From Halobacteriovoraceae bacterium (GTDB taxonomy: Bacteria; Bdellovibrionota; Bacteriovoracia; Bacteriovoracales; Bacteriovoracaceae), in contig PAKC01000052.1 in assembly GCA_002706205.1 (NCBI GenBank), positions 1 to 34,958 on the forward strand: a stretch of DNA of 34,958 nt, given 5' to 3'. The notes under the pieces are model-generated. The model was not told the origin of the DNA. It did no database searches and saw only the letters and a program-made list of their open reading frames with translations. Below are positions 24,733-33,753 of the stretch, piece by piece (the stretch's first letter is position 1; every line of letters starts with the position of its first letter). Both the position numbers and the translations under genes were made by a program.

Positions 24733-25665
24733 ATGAGTTCAAAATTATTTTTAGTTGCTATGGGGTTATTTTCCCTTTCTACGTTTGCCAAAGAAAAAAT
24801 TGTTTATGGGCTGGATAATCGAGTCGATATCAAAAATGTTCATAATCAAAAGATTAAGGAGTTAGCAAAGTCAGTTGCAGGAAGAGTTGCTGTTAGCTCA
24901 TACGAGATGAGCCGTAAAAGACCTTTTGCTAAAATCCGTAGAGTATTGACGCTATCTCATCCTCGATCGATGAATGTATGTGAGACTGAAAGATTTGCTA
25001 ATCAACCAACAATTGTTGATTGTACTGGCTTTTTAGTCGCTCCGGATTTACTTGTTACTGCTGGTCATTGTGCGACAGCAATGTTTAAAGAAGCACGTGA
25101 TGAGAAAACATTTGAATGTGAAAGAAATGATTGGGTTTTTGACTATCAAATTGACAAAAAAGGCCCTTTGAATCTAAGAAAAATACCAAAAGAAAATATT
25201 TATTCTTGTAAAAAAGTTGTTTATGCTCGTTATGAAGAGTTAGATGACTTTGCAATCATTCAGCTTGACCGAAAGGTGATTGGAAGAAAGCCTCTTAAGT
25301 TAGCTGCTAAAAAAGTGAAATCTAAGCAAGGTATTTTTGTTTTAGGGCATCCTACTGGTTTACCTTTAAAGTATGCAGACTCTGCAAATGTATTTGGGGT
25401 TTTTGATAATTTCTTTTCAACTAATCTTGATACCTTTGGTGGGAATTCAGGTTCGCCAGTTTTTAATCAGGAAACGCTTGAAGTTGAGGGGATTCTGGTT
25501 CGGGGAGATACAGATTATGTTGTGGCCTTCAAAGATGATGGAACTCATTGTATGAAAGTTAACCGTTGTAATGGCTCTCGAATGAATTGTATTGAAGATG
25601 ACCCCAATATTACTGGAGAACATGTTTCTTTAATTTCAAAAGTTGTCGAGAAGCTAGAGCAATAG
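24733..25665 (+). CDS. Exported trypsin/V8-like serine protease
   Basis: A 310-residue S1-fold endopeptidase. The signal peptide (MSSKLFLVAMGLFSLSTFA) is probably cleaved after Ala19, so it acts in the periplasm or outside. The catalytic triad is visible: His112 in VTAGHC, Asp172 in LDDFAIIQL, and Ser239 in GGNSGSPVF. Cysteines are numerous, including a pair bracketing the His region, so disulfides are likely. A stretch of about 75 residues between signal peptide and protease core may be a propeptide. TFGGNSGSP resembles V8/glutamyl-endopeptidase-like enzymes more than digestive trypsins; specificity is unknown. AGGAG precedes the ATG. Its end overlaps the end of the convergent subtilase gene by 12 bases. 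Such enzymes would suit a predatory or scavenging life. Confidence 0.9.
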   Translation: MSSKLFLVAMGLFSLSTFAKEKIVYGLDNRVDIKNVHNQKIKELAKSVAGRVAVSSYEMSRKRPFAKIRRVLTLSHPRSMNVCETERFANQPTIVDCTGFLVAPDLLVTAGHCATAMFKEARDEKTFECERNDWVFDYQIDKKGPLNLRKIPKENIYSCKKVVYARYEELDDFAIIQLDRKVIGRKPLKLAAKKVKSKQGIFVLGHPTGLPLKYADSANVFGVFDNFFSTNLDTFGGNSGSPVFNQETLEVEGILVRGDTDYVVAFKDDGTHCMKVNRCNGSRMNCIEDDPNITGEHVSLISKVVEKLEQ

Positions 25666-27009
25666 TTCTTTCAAAGCCATTTGAACATTAATCACACTTG
25701 GGCTGACAAGAAGTCCTTCTAGCTGTGGAATTTTTGTTCCAGTTTTTAAAATAATATCACGTATTTTTTTGGGCGAAGTTGTTTTATTGGCCGACTTTAT
25801 AACAGCGGCTAAGCCAGCTACAATTGGTGTTGACATAGAGGTTCCCATTGAGCTTCGATAGGGGATATCATCTTGTGAACAAGGTCCAAAGCAGCTAGGA
25901 ATTCCAACCGAATATAGACCTCCTGTATAGACATCACCTCCTGGGGCAGCAATATGAACTGTGGCCCCTCCAAAATTAGAGTATTCAGTTATTTGATTAT
26001 AAGCGTCTACGCTGGCAACAGAGATAAGATTCTCTTCCTGTATATTGGCCGGATAAACTGGTAAGTTATCGTTGCAATCACCAATACCATCGTTGCCTCC
26101 ATTTCCTGCAGCAGCGACAAGGAGAGTATTATTGCTTTTTGCTGTTCTGGTGGCATTAATTAATGTCTGAAGTTCTGCAGAGACTTGGGAGCCAGCAGTT
26201 CCTCCTAGAGATAAGTTGATGATGTCAGCGCCTCTGTCAATTGCATAAAAAATACCAGCTGCGATTGTTCCTAGATCTCCTCTGCCATCAGAGCTGAGGA
26301 CTTTGACGGGGAGAATTTTAGCTTTTGGAGCAATTCCCATGTAAGTGCTTGCGGCCAGTCCTGCCACATGAGTCCCATGTCCATTATCATCAATGGGGTA
26401 GGCATCACCATTATAAAAGTCCCATCCAACATAATCATCAATGAATCCATTATTGTCTGAGTCTTGATTATCTGCATTTGATCCGTGTTTATCTAAGCCA
26501 TTAAGTAGAATATTGGGGCTTAAATGAGGGTGATTATAGTAGACTCCTGTGTCGATTATGGCGATAGTAATACCCTCTCCTAGAAATTTGTTTTGCAAGG
26601 CTTTGATTTGTTCTAAGTGGGGAAAATAGCGTCCTGAACTTTCATTTCTATAAGTTGGAGGATGAGCACCATAAAACTCATAATTTGCTACTGACTTTGA
26701 TTTAAAGTCTCCGCTAATAAGAACATCATTGTAAATTTTATTTGAGCGAAATTTAGATTTTGGCAGTAGTGTTTCTAGCTCTGACTGCGTAAGACCAATG
26801 AATTCGATTAATTTTCTTTTTTCATTGATAACTCTGTATTGGACACCAAACTCTTGTGCAATCGCTTGAGCCTCAGACTTACTTGTACAGCTTGCGATAA
26901 TTCCTACTTGATCCGGTGTTCTAGGTGCTGAATTTTTCTCTCCAATAACTTTTCCACAGGATGTCAAAAAGCTTAATAGGATTAAGAGTGCTAACGAATT
27001 CCCTTTCAT
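25654..27009 (-). CDS. Subtilisin-like (S8) serine protease lipoprotein
   Basis: A 451-residue subtilase anchored by lipid. The signal peptide ends in LTSC, giving lipidated Cys18. Residues about 35-100 resemble an inhibitor-I9-type prodomain (alternating strand/helix before the catalytic part), which is a tentative reading. The catalytic triad is Asp153 in AIIDTGV, His214 in NGHGTHVAGL, and Ser391 in GTSMSTPIVAGL. The oxyanion Asn lies in AAAGNGG. An Asp/Asn-rich stretch DNQDSDNNGFIDD looks like a calcium-binding loop. AGAGG precedes the ATG. It would sit on the outer membrane, acting in the periplasm or at the surface. It converges on the trypsin-like gene and diverges from uvrA. Confidence 0.93.
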   Translation of the reverse strand: MKGNSLALLILLSFLTSCGKVIGEKNSAPRTPDQVGIIASCTSKSEAQAIAQEFGVQYRVINEKRKLIEFIGLTQSELETLLPKSKFRSNKIYNDVLISGDFKSKSVANYEFYGAHPPTYRNESSGRYFPHLEQIKALQNKFLGEGITIAIIDTGVYYNHPHLSPNILLNGLDKHGSNADNQDSDNNGFIDDYVGWDFYNGDAYPIDDNGHGTHVAGLAASTYMGIAPKAKILPVKVLSSDGRGDLGTIAAGIFYAIDRGADIINLSLGGTAGSQVSAELQTLINATRTAKSNNTLLVAAAGNGGNDGIGDCNDNLPVYPANIQEENLISVASVDAYNQITEYSNFGGATVHIAAPGGDVYTGGLYSVGIPSCFGPCSQDDIPYRSSMGTSMSTPIVAGLAAVIKSANKTTSPKKIRDIILKTGTKIPQLEGLLVSPSVINVQMALKELLL

Positions 27010-27065
27010 TTTTACCTCTTTGTTGTGGTCGTCCCTGACCTTTGCTGAAGATTAGAGCTGCAAAG

Positions 27066-27095
27066 GTTATACCATAGTTTTGATGTGTAAATTAA
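27066..27095 (-). promoter_or_regulatory. Candidate extended -10 promoter of the S8 protease gene
   Basis: On the minus strand TATAAC (27071-27066) is preceded by TG and one base, an extended -10. TTAATT stands 18 bases further upstream as a weak -35. It lies about 57 bases from the start codon. Confidence 0.45.
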
Positions 27096-27180
27096 GTCGG
27101 TTAGATTATCCTTCTTTGCACCAGTGTCATTTTGGGGTGGCAAAATAAGAAGAGTAAAAAGCTCTTTTATTTATTTAGTT

Positions 27181-27209
27181 TTGCCGACTATATGGCAATG
27201 TTGTATAGT
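27181..27209 (+). promoter_or_regulatory. uvrA promoter with overlapping dyad; probable leaderless start
   Basis: TTGCCG (27181-27186) and TATAGT (27204-27209) are separated by exactly 17 bases, a good sigma-70-type promoter. The expected start point falls at or next to the A of the uvrA ATG at 27215, and no Shine-Dalgarno sequence is present. TTGCC (27181-27185) and GGCAA (27194-27198) form an inverted repeat over the -35 and spacer, a plausible repressor site. A TTAC-N3-GTAA box, the LexA site reported for Bdellovibrio, was not seen. Confidence 0.6.
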
Positions 27210-27214
27210 TAATC

Positions 27215-30019
27215 ATGGATAAAATTGAAATATTTGGTGCTAAAGTTCATAATTTAAAAAACATTGATGTTGAAATTCCTCGAAACGCTCTGACAGTTAT
27301 TACTGGTCCCTCTGGGTCGGGCAAATCTTCTTTAGCCTTTGATACTTTATATGCTGAAGGACAACGAAGATATATAGAGTCTCTTTCAAGTTATGCGAGA
27401 CAATTTTTAGGCCAGATGGAGCCTCCGGAAGTGGAGAGTATTACAGGCTTAAGCCCTGCTATTGCTATTGATCAAAAATCTACTAGCAAAAACCCTAGAT
27501 CAACAGTCGGGACAATAACTGAGATTTATGATTATTTAAGAGTTTTATATGCGAGAGTCGGAACACCTTACTGCCCCGACTCAGGTGAGAAGCTACAAGC
27601 TCAATCTGCAGAACAAATTGTAAGATCACTCCTATCAAAGCCAGAGAAGACGAAGCTTCAATTATTGGCCCCAATTATTCAAGGACAAAAAGGGGAGCAT
27701 AGAGATCTCATCCAAAAATATCTTTCGTTAGGATTTTCTCGTGTCAGAGTGAATGGAGAGCTAAAGACTTTAGAGGATAGTTTAAGTTTAGAAAAGAATA
27801 AAAAAAATAATCTTGAAGTTGTTATTGATAGACTTGTTGTGAAAGAAGGGATTAAGGCAAGATTGACTGATTCTGTTGAGCAAACGTTAAAACTTGGCGA
27901 TGGAAATATGCTTGTTCTGGTGGATGATCGACTTGAGTTTTATAGTGAACATTTGTATTCCCATAAAAGTGGTAAGAGTTATCCACAGTTGGAACCAAGA
28001 CTTTTTTCTTTTAATTCTCCTTTAGGAGCGTGTGAAGCATGTAACGGGTTAGGGGAGTCAAAGGTTTTTGTGCGTTCAAAATATATTCTTGATGAATCTT
28101 TGTCTTTTGCTGATGGAGCGATTCTTCCCCTCGGAAAAAAAGGCTCGTTTTATTATCAAATGGTTAAATGTATTTTAGAAGCTGAAAAAATTGATTTACA
28201 TCAACCTCTAAATAAATGGTCAAAGAAAATTCGAAAGATTATTTTTGAGGGAAGTGACAAAGAATATACCTATAAGTTTAGATCTGATAATTCTTCTTAT
28301 ACATTTACTAAAGCTTTTGTGGGGTTAGATGCTTGGTTGGAAAAAAAGTATATTGAAAGTTCTTCAGAAAAAGTAAGGTCTGATCTTGAGAAATATATGC
28401 ACATCCAAGTTTGTCCAAAATGTGAGGGGCAAAGACTTAATGCTTATGCTCGTAATGTGAAAATAGGTGAACATGGTATTATGGATGTGTCTAAGCTCTC
28501 TATTGAAGAGGCTTTTCTCTTTTTTCAAAAAGTAAGTTTTAAGGGAAATCAAAAGATTATTGCAGATAAATTACTGAAAGAAATTCACTCTCGTTTAAAA
28601 TTTTTAGTTGATGTTGGACTGACGTATTTAACTTTAAATAGGGCTGCAAATACTCTTTCTGGTGGTGAGTCTCAAAGAATTCGGCTGGCGACACAAATCG
28701 GTTCTGCTTTGTCTGGTGTACTTTATGTTTTAGATGAACCTAGCATTGGTTTGCATCAAAGAGATAATGATAAACTTATCAAAACATTAATTTATTTAAA
28801 GTCGATGGGAAACACAGTTATTGTCGTTGAACATGATGAAGATACTATGTTAGCAAGCGATTATATTTTAGACATTGGACCTGGGGCAGGAATACATGGT
28901 GGAGAAGTCGTGGCCAAAGGGACACCGAAACAAATAAAAGCTGCTAACACGCTTACAGGGAGATATTTAGCTCGTAAAGAAAAAATAGAAATACCAACTG
29001 AGAGAAGAAAATTAAATGACTTTATCAAACTAAAAAAAGTGACGAAGAATAATCTCATTGACTTAGACGTGGAAATCCCTATTGGTGGATTTGTCTGTGT
29101 TACAGGAGTTTCTGGTTCAGGAAAATCAACCTTAATACATAAGGCCCTCGTTCCAGGCATTAAAAACTATTTAACTAAGAAGTTTGAGTCACAAGCTTGT
29201 TATAAATCAATTAGTGGTGTAAGCAAAATAGACCAAGTCATAGAAATTGATCAAAGTCCCATTGGAAGGACTCCAAAATCAAATCCAGCAACATATACTA
29301 AACTTTTTGATCAGATTCGAACATTATTTGCAAACACAAATGAAGCAAAAATTCGAGGATATAAAGCGGGGAGATTTAGTTTTAATGTTAAGGGAGGAAG
29401 GTGTGAAAGTTGTGAAGGTAATGGGCAAATTAAAGTTGAGATGAACTTCCTACCTGATGTTTATATTACTTGCTCTGATTGCCAGGGAAAGCGCTATAAT
29501 CAAGAAACTTTAAATATCACTTATCGTGGAAAAAATATTGCAGATGTTCTAAATCTTTCTATCGAAGAAGCTGTAGAGTTTTTTCAGCATCATAAAAAAA
29601 TTCATCGTGCCCTCGCAACACTTGATTCTGTTGGTTTAGGCTATATAAAGCTGGGGCAAAGTTCGACCACTTTATCTGGAGGAGAAGCTCAAAGGCTTAA
29701 ACTTTCTCGTGAGTTAAGTAAAGCGACAAGAGGACATTGTTTATATGTTCTCGATGAGCCGACGACAGGTCTTCATTTTCAAGATATAAAAGTCTTGTTA
29801 AATGCATTGGAGAGGTTAATTGAGCTGGGCCATTCTGTTTTGGTTATCGAGCATAATATGGATGTTATTAAGACAAGTGACTATATTATTGATTTGGGCC
29901 CAGAAGGTGGAGTTCATGGAGGAAAAATTATGGCCTGTGGGACTCCAGAGGTAGTCAGTAAGACGAAAGAATCATTAACTGGTAAATATCTTAAAAAAGT
30001 TTTAAAGGATGAGTTATGA
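27215..30019 (+). CDS. uvrA: Excinuclease ABC subunit A
   Basis: A 934-residue UvrA, the damage-scanning ATPase of nucleotide excision repair (E. coli 940). Two ABC modules are complete: Walker A motifs at 31-38 (GPSGSGKS) and 631-638 (GVSGSGKS), signatures LSGGESQRIRLA and LSGGEAQRLKLS, and Walker B ends LDEPSIGLHQRD and LDEPTTGLHFQD. Zinc-binding Cys pairs are seen in CEACNGLG/CPKCEGQR and in CESCEGNG/CSDCQGKR. The protein is the long-lived UvrA1 class by length. It has no ribosome site, and the promoter lies directly upstream. pyrC overlaps its stop by four bases. It heads the operon uvrA-pyrC-cdd-priA. Confidence 0.97.
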   Translation: MDKIEIFGAKVHNLKNIDVEIPRNALTVITGPSGSGKSSLAFDTLYAEGQRRYIESLSSYARQFLGQMEPPEVESITGLSPAIAIDQKSTSKNPRSTVGTITEIYDYLRVLYARVGTPYCPDSGEKLQAQSAEQIVRSLLSKPEKTKLQLLAPIIQGQKGEHRDLIQKYLSLGFSRVRVNGELKTLEDSLSLEKNKKNNLEVVIDRLVVKEGIKARLTDSVEQTLKLGDGNMLVLVDDRLEFYSEHLYSHKSGKSYPQLEPRLFSFNSPLGACEACNGLGESKVFVRSKYILDESLSFADGAILPLGKKGSFYYQMVKCILEAEKIDLHQPLNKWSKKIRKIIFEGSDKEYTYKFRSDNSSYTFTKAFVGLDAWLEKKYIESSSEKVRSDLEKYMHIQVCPKCEGQRLNAYARNVKIGEHGIMDVSKLSIEEAFLFFQKVSFKGNQKIIADKLLKEIHSRLKFLVDVGLTYLTLNRAANTLSGGESQRIRLATQIGSALSGVLYVLDEPSIGLHQRDNDKLIKTLIYLKSMGNTVIVVEHDEDTMLASDYILDIGPGAGIHGGEVVAKGTPKQIKAANTLTGRYLARKEKIEIPTERRKLNDFIKLKKVTKNNLIDLDVEIPIGGFVCVTGVSGSGKSTLIHKALVPGIKNYLTKKFESQACYKSISGVSKIDQVIEIDQSPIGRTPKSNPATYTKLFDQIRTLFANTNEAKIRGYKAGRFSFNVKGGRCESCEGNGQIKVEMNFLPDVYITCSDCQGKRYNQETLNITYRGKNIADVLNLSIEEAVEFFQHHKKIHRALATLDSVGLGYIKLGQSSTTLSGGEAQRLKLSRELSKATRGHCLYVLDEPTTGLHFQDIKVLLNALERLIELGHSVLVIEHNMDVIKTSDYIIDLGPEGGVHGGKIMACGTPEVVSKTKESLTGKYLKKVLKDEL

Positions 30020-31323
30020 GAATATTATTAAAAAATGTAAAAACACTTCCTCATCTTCTTGGTGAAGTTGGGGATCAGTTTATTGCTATAGAGGTTTTAA
30101 TTGAGGACCGTCAGGTTTTAAAAGTTTATAAGTCTATAACAGAAAATATTGTTGCAGATAAAGTTATTGATGGTCGTGGTTTTTTCTTATCTCCAGGACT
30201 TTGTGATCCACAAGTTCACTTTAGAGAACCAGGATTTGAGTATAAGGAAGATATTGAATCAGGAAGTAAAGCAGCTGCTAAGGGAGGGTTTACGACAGTG
30301 ATTTCAATGCCTAATACTAAGCCCGCTGCAGATAATAAAGAAGTGGTTGCCTTTATGTGGCAAAAATCTCTAGAGGTAGGTCTTTGTCGAGTTTACCCAA
30401 CAGGCTCTTTAACAAAAGAGTTAAAAGGTATTGAGCTTACAAATTTTTCTGAGCTTAAAGCTGCGGGAGCTATTGCGATAACTGACGATGGCAAAGGTGT
30501 TCAAAAAGAAGAAGTTTTTTATCAGGCAATGAAGGAAGCTCAGAAGCTTGATTTACCCATTTTGGATCATTCAGAGGATGAGTCTTTATCTATGGGGGGT
30601 TCTATTCATAAAGGTAAAAAAGCTGAAGAGTTTAATGTCAAGGGGATTGATCCGGCAAGCGAGTCCGTTCATGTGGAAAGGGGTTGTCGCTTAAGTGGGG
30701 AAACAGGTTGTCATTATCATGTACTTCATATCTCAACAAAAGAATCAATTGAATATGTGCGAGAGGCAAAAAAGAAGGGATATTGCGTGACGGCTGAAGT
30801 CTCTCCTCATCATCTACTTTTATGTGATGAAGATATTCCTGAGAATGAGCATGGGCTTAATGCGAATTGGAAAATGAATCCACCTCTTCGGTCAGCACAA
30901 GACAGAGCAGCCTGCGTTGAGGCTTTATTAGATGGAACAATTGATGCTATTGCGACAGATCATGCTCCTCACTCACCGGTAGAGAAAAATCAAAATATTG
31001 AAAAAGCACCTTTTGGAATTATAGGTTTGGAAACAGCTTTTGCTTTAATCTATACTCACTTTGTAAAAAATGGAGAGTTAAGTCTTAGCCGTTGTATTGA
31101 CCTTATGAGTTTTCAGGCGGGAAGATTGTTTAAATTAAATTTAGGTCGAATTCAAGAAGGAGCTTTGGCCGATCTTTGTTTATTTGATTTAGATAATGGT
31201 TTTGAAGTCAATGAAGATTTTTTTGCTTCAAAGTCTAAAAACTCACCTTTTATAGGGCAAAAACTTTTTGGAAAAACGATGTTAACTCTTTTTGAAGGAA
31301 AAGTTGTTTATCATAATCTGTAG
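30016..31323 (+). CDS. pyrC: Dihydroorotase, class I (PyrC)
   Basis: A 435-residue amidohydrolase that closes carbamoyl-aspartate to dihydroorotate in pyrimidine synthesis. The metal-binding strand reads DPQVHFREPG (Asp64-His68): the first His of the usual H-x-H is Gln66, while His68 and Arg70 remain. GGFTTVISMPNT, LDHSED, CHYHVLHIST, VSPHHLLL and IATDHAPHS supply the remaining His and catalytic Asp motifs. As I recall, Gln at this position also occurs in dihydroorotases of Bacteroidota, so activity is not excluded. The ATG overlaps the uvrA stop; AGGATGAG is its ribosome site. An inactive dihydroorotase-like partner of aspartate transcarbamoylase is the alternative. Confidence 0.88.
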   Translation: MRILLKNVKTLPHLLGEVGDQFIAIEVLIEDRQVLKVYKSITENIVADKVIDGRGFFLSPGLCDPQVHFREPGFEYKEDIESGSKAAAKGGFTTVISMPNTKPAADNKEVVAFMWQKSLEVGLCRVYPTGSLTKELKGIELTNFSELKAAGAIAITDDGKGVQKEEVFYQAMKEAQKLDLPILDHSEDESLSMGGSIHKGKKAEEFNVKGIDPASESVHVERGCRLSGETGCHYHVLHISTKESIEYVREAKKKGYCVTAEVSPHHLLLCDEDIPENEHGLNANWKMNPPLRSAQDRAACVEALLDGTIDAIATDHAPHSPVEKNQNIEKAPFGIIGLETAFALIYTHFVKNGELSLSRCIDLMSFQAGRLFKLNLGRIQEGALADLCLFDLDNGFEVNEDFFASKSKNSPFIGQKLFGKTMLTLFEGKVVYHNL

Positions 31324-31331
31324 GAGTAAAA

Positions 31332-31751
31332 ATGGAAGTTTCAAAAATTGTAATGAAAGCTTATGAGCTTGCAAAACAAGCTCAAAAAAATGCTTATGCA
31401 CCTTATTCGCATTTTGAGGTTGGAGCTGCTATTAAAATAAAAGATTGTGATGAAATTATCACAGGTTGTAATCTTGAGAATGCAAGCTATGGCGCAACCG
31501 TGTGTGCTGAAAGAGGCGCGATTCAAAGTTCAATGGTCAAATTAGGGCGAGTTGAGTTTGAGTTTCTTGTCGTGGTTAGTAATACGAGTCCGGCCATCGG
31601 CCCATGTGCTTTATGTCTACAAGTTTTAAGTGAATTTGCAAAACCAGACCTTCCTATCTATTTTGCTAACCAAAAGGAAATTCAGTCTAAAAACTACTTT
31701 GGTGATCTCCTCCCAAAGCCATTTGCTGAAATACCAAAAATAATGAAATGA
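31332..31751 (+). CDS. cdd: Cytidine deaminase
   Basis: A 139-residue cytidine/deoxycytidine deaminase of the short homotetrameric class, salvaging pyrimidine nucleosides to uridine. The zinc site is complete: Cys58 and catalytic Glu60 in VCAERGAI, Cys92 and Cys95 in GPCALCLQVLSEF. The N-terminal AYAPYSHFEVGAA and NLENASYG form the substrate pocket. The common Arg after the last zinc Cys is Leu here. AGGAG lies before the ATG, eight bases after pyrC. Its TGA overlaps the priA ATG. Confidence 0.95.
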   Translation: MEVSKIVMKAYELAKQAQKNAYAPYSHFEVGAAIKIKDCDEIITGCNLENASYGATVCAERGAIQSSMVKLGRVEFEFLVVVSNTSPAIGPCALCLQVLSEFAKPDLPIYFANQKEIQSKNYFGDLLPKPFAEIPKIMK

Positions 31752-33751
31752 ATTTTTATCAAGTTGCTGTTAATTTCCCAAAAAGTGATTGTGTTTTTAC
31801 TTATAAAGCACAGGATACGTATGAGACGGGAGACCTGGTAGAGGTTCCATTTGGAAAAAGAAAAGCAAAGGGAACTCTTTTAAGAACATCTACTCAAAGT
31901 GAGATTTCTCAGCTTGATCAAAGCTTGATTAAGCCTATTTATGCCAAGATTGAAAATGCGATGAGCTTGAGTCAAAAAGAATTGGAGCTCTACACTTGGA
32001 TGAGTAAATATTATCATTACTCTTTGGGAAAACTCATTTTTGACTGTCTCCCTAAGATTTTAAAACGTCCGCGAAAAATTGACTTTATTCAAGGCGAAGG
32101 AAAGGCTTCAGAATTTGAACTTAACCAGCGTCAAAGTGAAATTGTTGAAAATATTCTTAAAAATAAGGATTTAGGCTTTAGCCAACATTATATTCATGGT
32201 GTGACTGGCAGTGGTAAGTCAGCAATTTATCTTTCTGCAATGAAATCGGTTTTAAAGACTGGTAAGTCCGTTCAGTTTTTGTTGCCAGAAATTAATCTCA
32301 CTCCTCAGTTTACTCAAATTTTTTCTACTTACTTAGATTGTCCTGTTTATACTTATCATAGTGGAGTGACACCCTCTGAGAAATATACGATTTGGAAACT
32401 TTTAAATGAATCGGAAAAACCTGTTTTAGTTATGGGGGTGAGAAGTTCTTTGTTTTTACCGGTAAAAAACTTAGGGCTGATTATTGTGGATGAGGAACAT
32501 GATCAAAGTTTTAAACAAACAGATCGATGTCCTTATAACGGTAGAGATGTGGCCATCAAAAAGTCTCAAATAAATACCTGTCCTGTTATTTTGGGAAGCG
32601 CAACTCCTACAGTCGAAAATTATTTTCAATTTCAAAAAGAATCTCATAATCGTTTTTATTACCCCATAAAGAAAAGGGTCGCCCAAGGACATTTTCCACA
32701 ATTAAAACTTCTAGATATTAAAGATAAGTTTAAGGAAAATAATCCTGCTTGGCCTTTTCTGGATGAAACTTTAGCAGAGATTGAAAAGCATTTGTTTAAG
32801 CAAGAACAGGTTTTGATTTTTATTAATAAATTGGGCTATTCTAGTTATGTTCAATGTAGAAACTGTGGACACCAGTTTTATAATGATGATTGTGGCTGTC
32901 AAAACAACCTGAGATATTTTAAGCATAGGAATTGTTTGAGTTGCTCCCATTGTGACTTTGTTATGCCTATGCCTGATCAATGCCCTGAATGTGGGGGGAT
33001 TAGTTTACTTAATAAGGGGTTTGGAACAGAGAAAGTAGAACAAGTTTTAAGCGAGCTTTTTCCCCAATATTGTACTGAGCGTTTTGATAGGGATGAAATT
33101 AAAACCACTAAAGACTTAAATGATAAGTTAAAGCGCTTTCACAATAAAGATATTGATATATTGGTTGGAACTCAAATGCTGGCCAAGGGACATAATTTTA
33201 AAAGAGTGAACTTAGTTGTTATTTTAGGAATAGACTCCATGCTCAGTTACGCTGATTTTAGATCAAGTGAGAAAACTTTCCAACTTGTGGAACAAATATC
33301 TGGACGGGCCGGACGTTTTTCAGACTCTTCACAAGTCATTATCCAAACCCTAACCCCCGAACATCATATTTTTGAGTTGATCCAGTCACATTCATTTGAT
33401 GGTTTTTATAAGGAAGAACTGCCCTTACGAGAATTATGTGCCTGCCCTCCTTTTGCTAAAATGGCGATGTTGTTTTTCTCATCTCATCAAAGAGATAAGT
33501 TGATTTTAAATATTTCTGAAGTCGCAAAAAAACTACAAAAAACAATTGATGGTCATTTTCCCCAAGTAAGATTACTTGGGCCAACACCATTGGGAGTAGA
33601 GAAAAAAGCTAATCAATTTACTTGGGCGATTATGCTAAAAAGTTCACAGCTAAATCAGCTTCATGCTTTGATTTCAACTTTTGAAAGCAATTATCAACAG
33701 ATTAGTGGTCTTACATGTAAAATTGATATCGACCCCATGCAAATTCTTTAA
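31748..33751 (+). CDS. priA: Primosomal replication restart helicase PriA
   Basis: A 667-residue superfamily-2 helicase that reloads the replisome at stalled forks. The N-terminal DNA-binding domain spans about 1-110. Walker A is GVTGSGKS at 151-158 and the DEEH box is at 248-251. GSATPT and the later SGRAGR motif complete the helicase core. The zinc module between the two halves has paired cysteines (CRNCGH, CGC, CLSCSHC, CPECGG). Length is slightly under E. coli PriA (732). It is coupled to cdd by a four-base overlap and ends two bases from the convergent yidD. Confidence 0.96.
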   Translation: MNFYQVAVNFPKSDCVFTYKAQDTYETGDLVEVPFGKRKAKGTLLRTSTQSEISQLDQSLIKPIYAKIENAMSLSQKELELYTWMSKYYHYSLGKLIFDCLPKILKRPRKIDFIQGEGKASEFELNQRQSEIVENILKNKDLGFSQHYIHGVTGSGKSAIYLSAMKSVLKTGKSVQFLLPEINLTPQFTQIFSTYLDCPVYTYHSGVTPSEKYTIWKLLNESEKPVLVMGVRSSLFLPVKNLGLIIVDEEHDQSFKQTDRCPYNGRDVAIKKSQINTCPVILGSATPTVENYFQFQKESHNRFYYPIKKRVAQGHFPQLKLLDIKDKFKENNPAWPFLDETLAEIEKHLFKQEQVLIFINKLGYSSYVQCRNCGHQFYNDDCGCQNNLRYFKHRNCLSCSHCDFVMPMPDQCPECGGISLLNKGFGTEKVEQVLSELFPQYCTERFDRDEIKTTKDLNDKLKRFHNKDIDILVGTQMLAKGHNFKRVNLVVILGIDSMLSYADFRSSEKTFQLVEQISGRAGRFSDSSQVIIQTLTPEHHIFELIQSHSFDGFYKEELPLRELCACPPFAKMAMLFFSSHQRDKLILNISEVAKKLQKTIDGHFPQVRLLGPTPLGVEKKANQFTWAIMLKSSQLNQLHALISTFESNYQQISGLTCKIDIDPMQIL

Positions 33752-33753
33752 TT

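Noticed and set aside
27149-27175. Possible terminator hairpin (AAGAG...CTCTT followed by T-rich DNA)
   Set aside because: The stem is only five base pairs and no plus-strand gene upstream needs a terminator there.
33714-33723. TTACATGTAA as a LexA-type box
   Set aside because: The spacer is two rather than three bases and it lies inside priA coding sequence near the 3' end.
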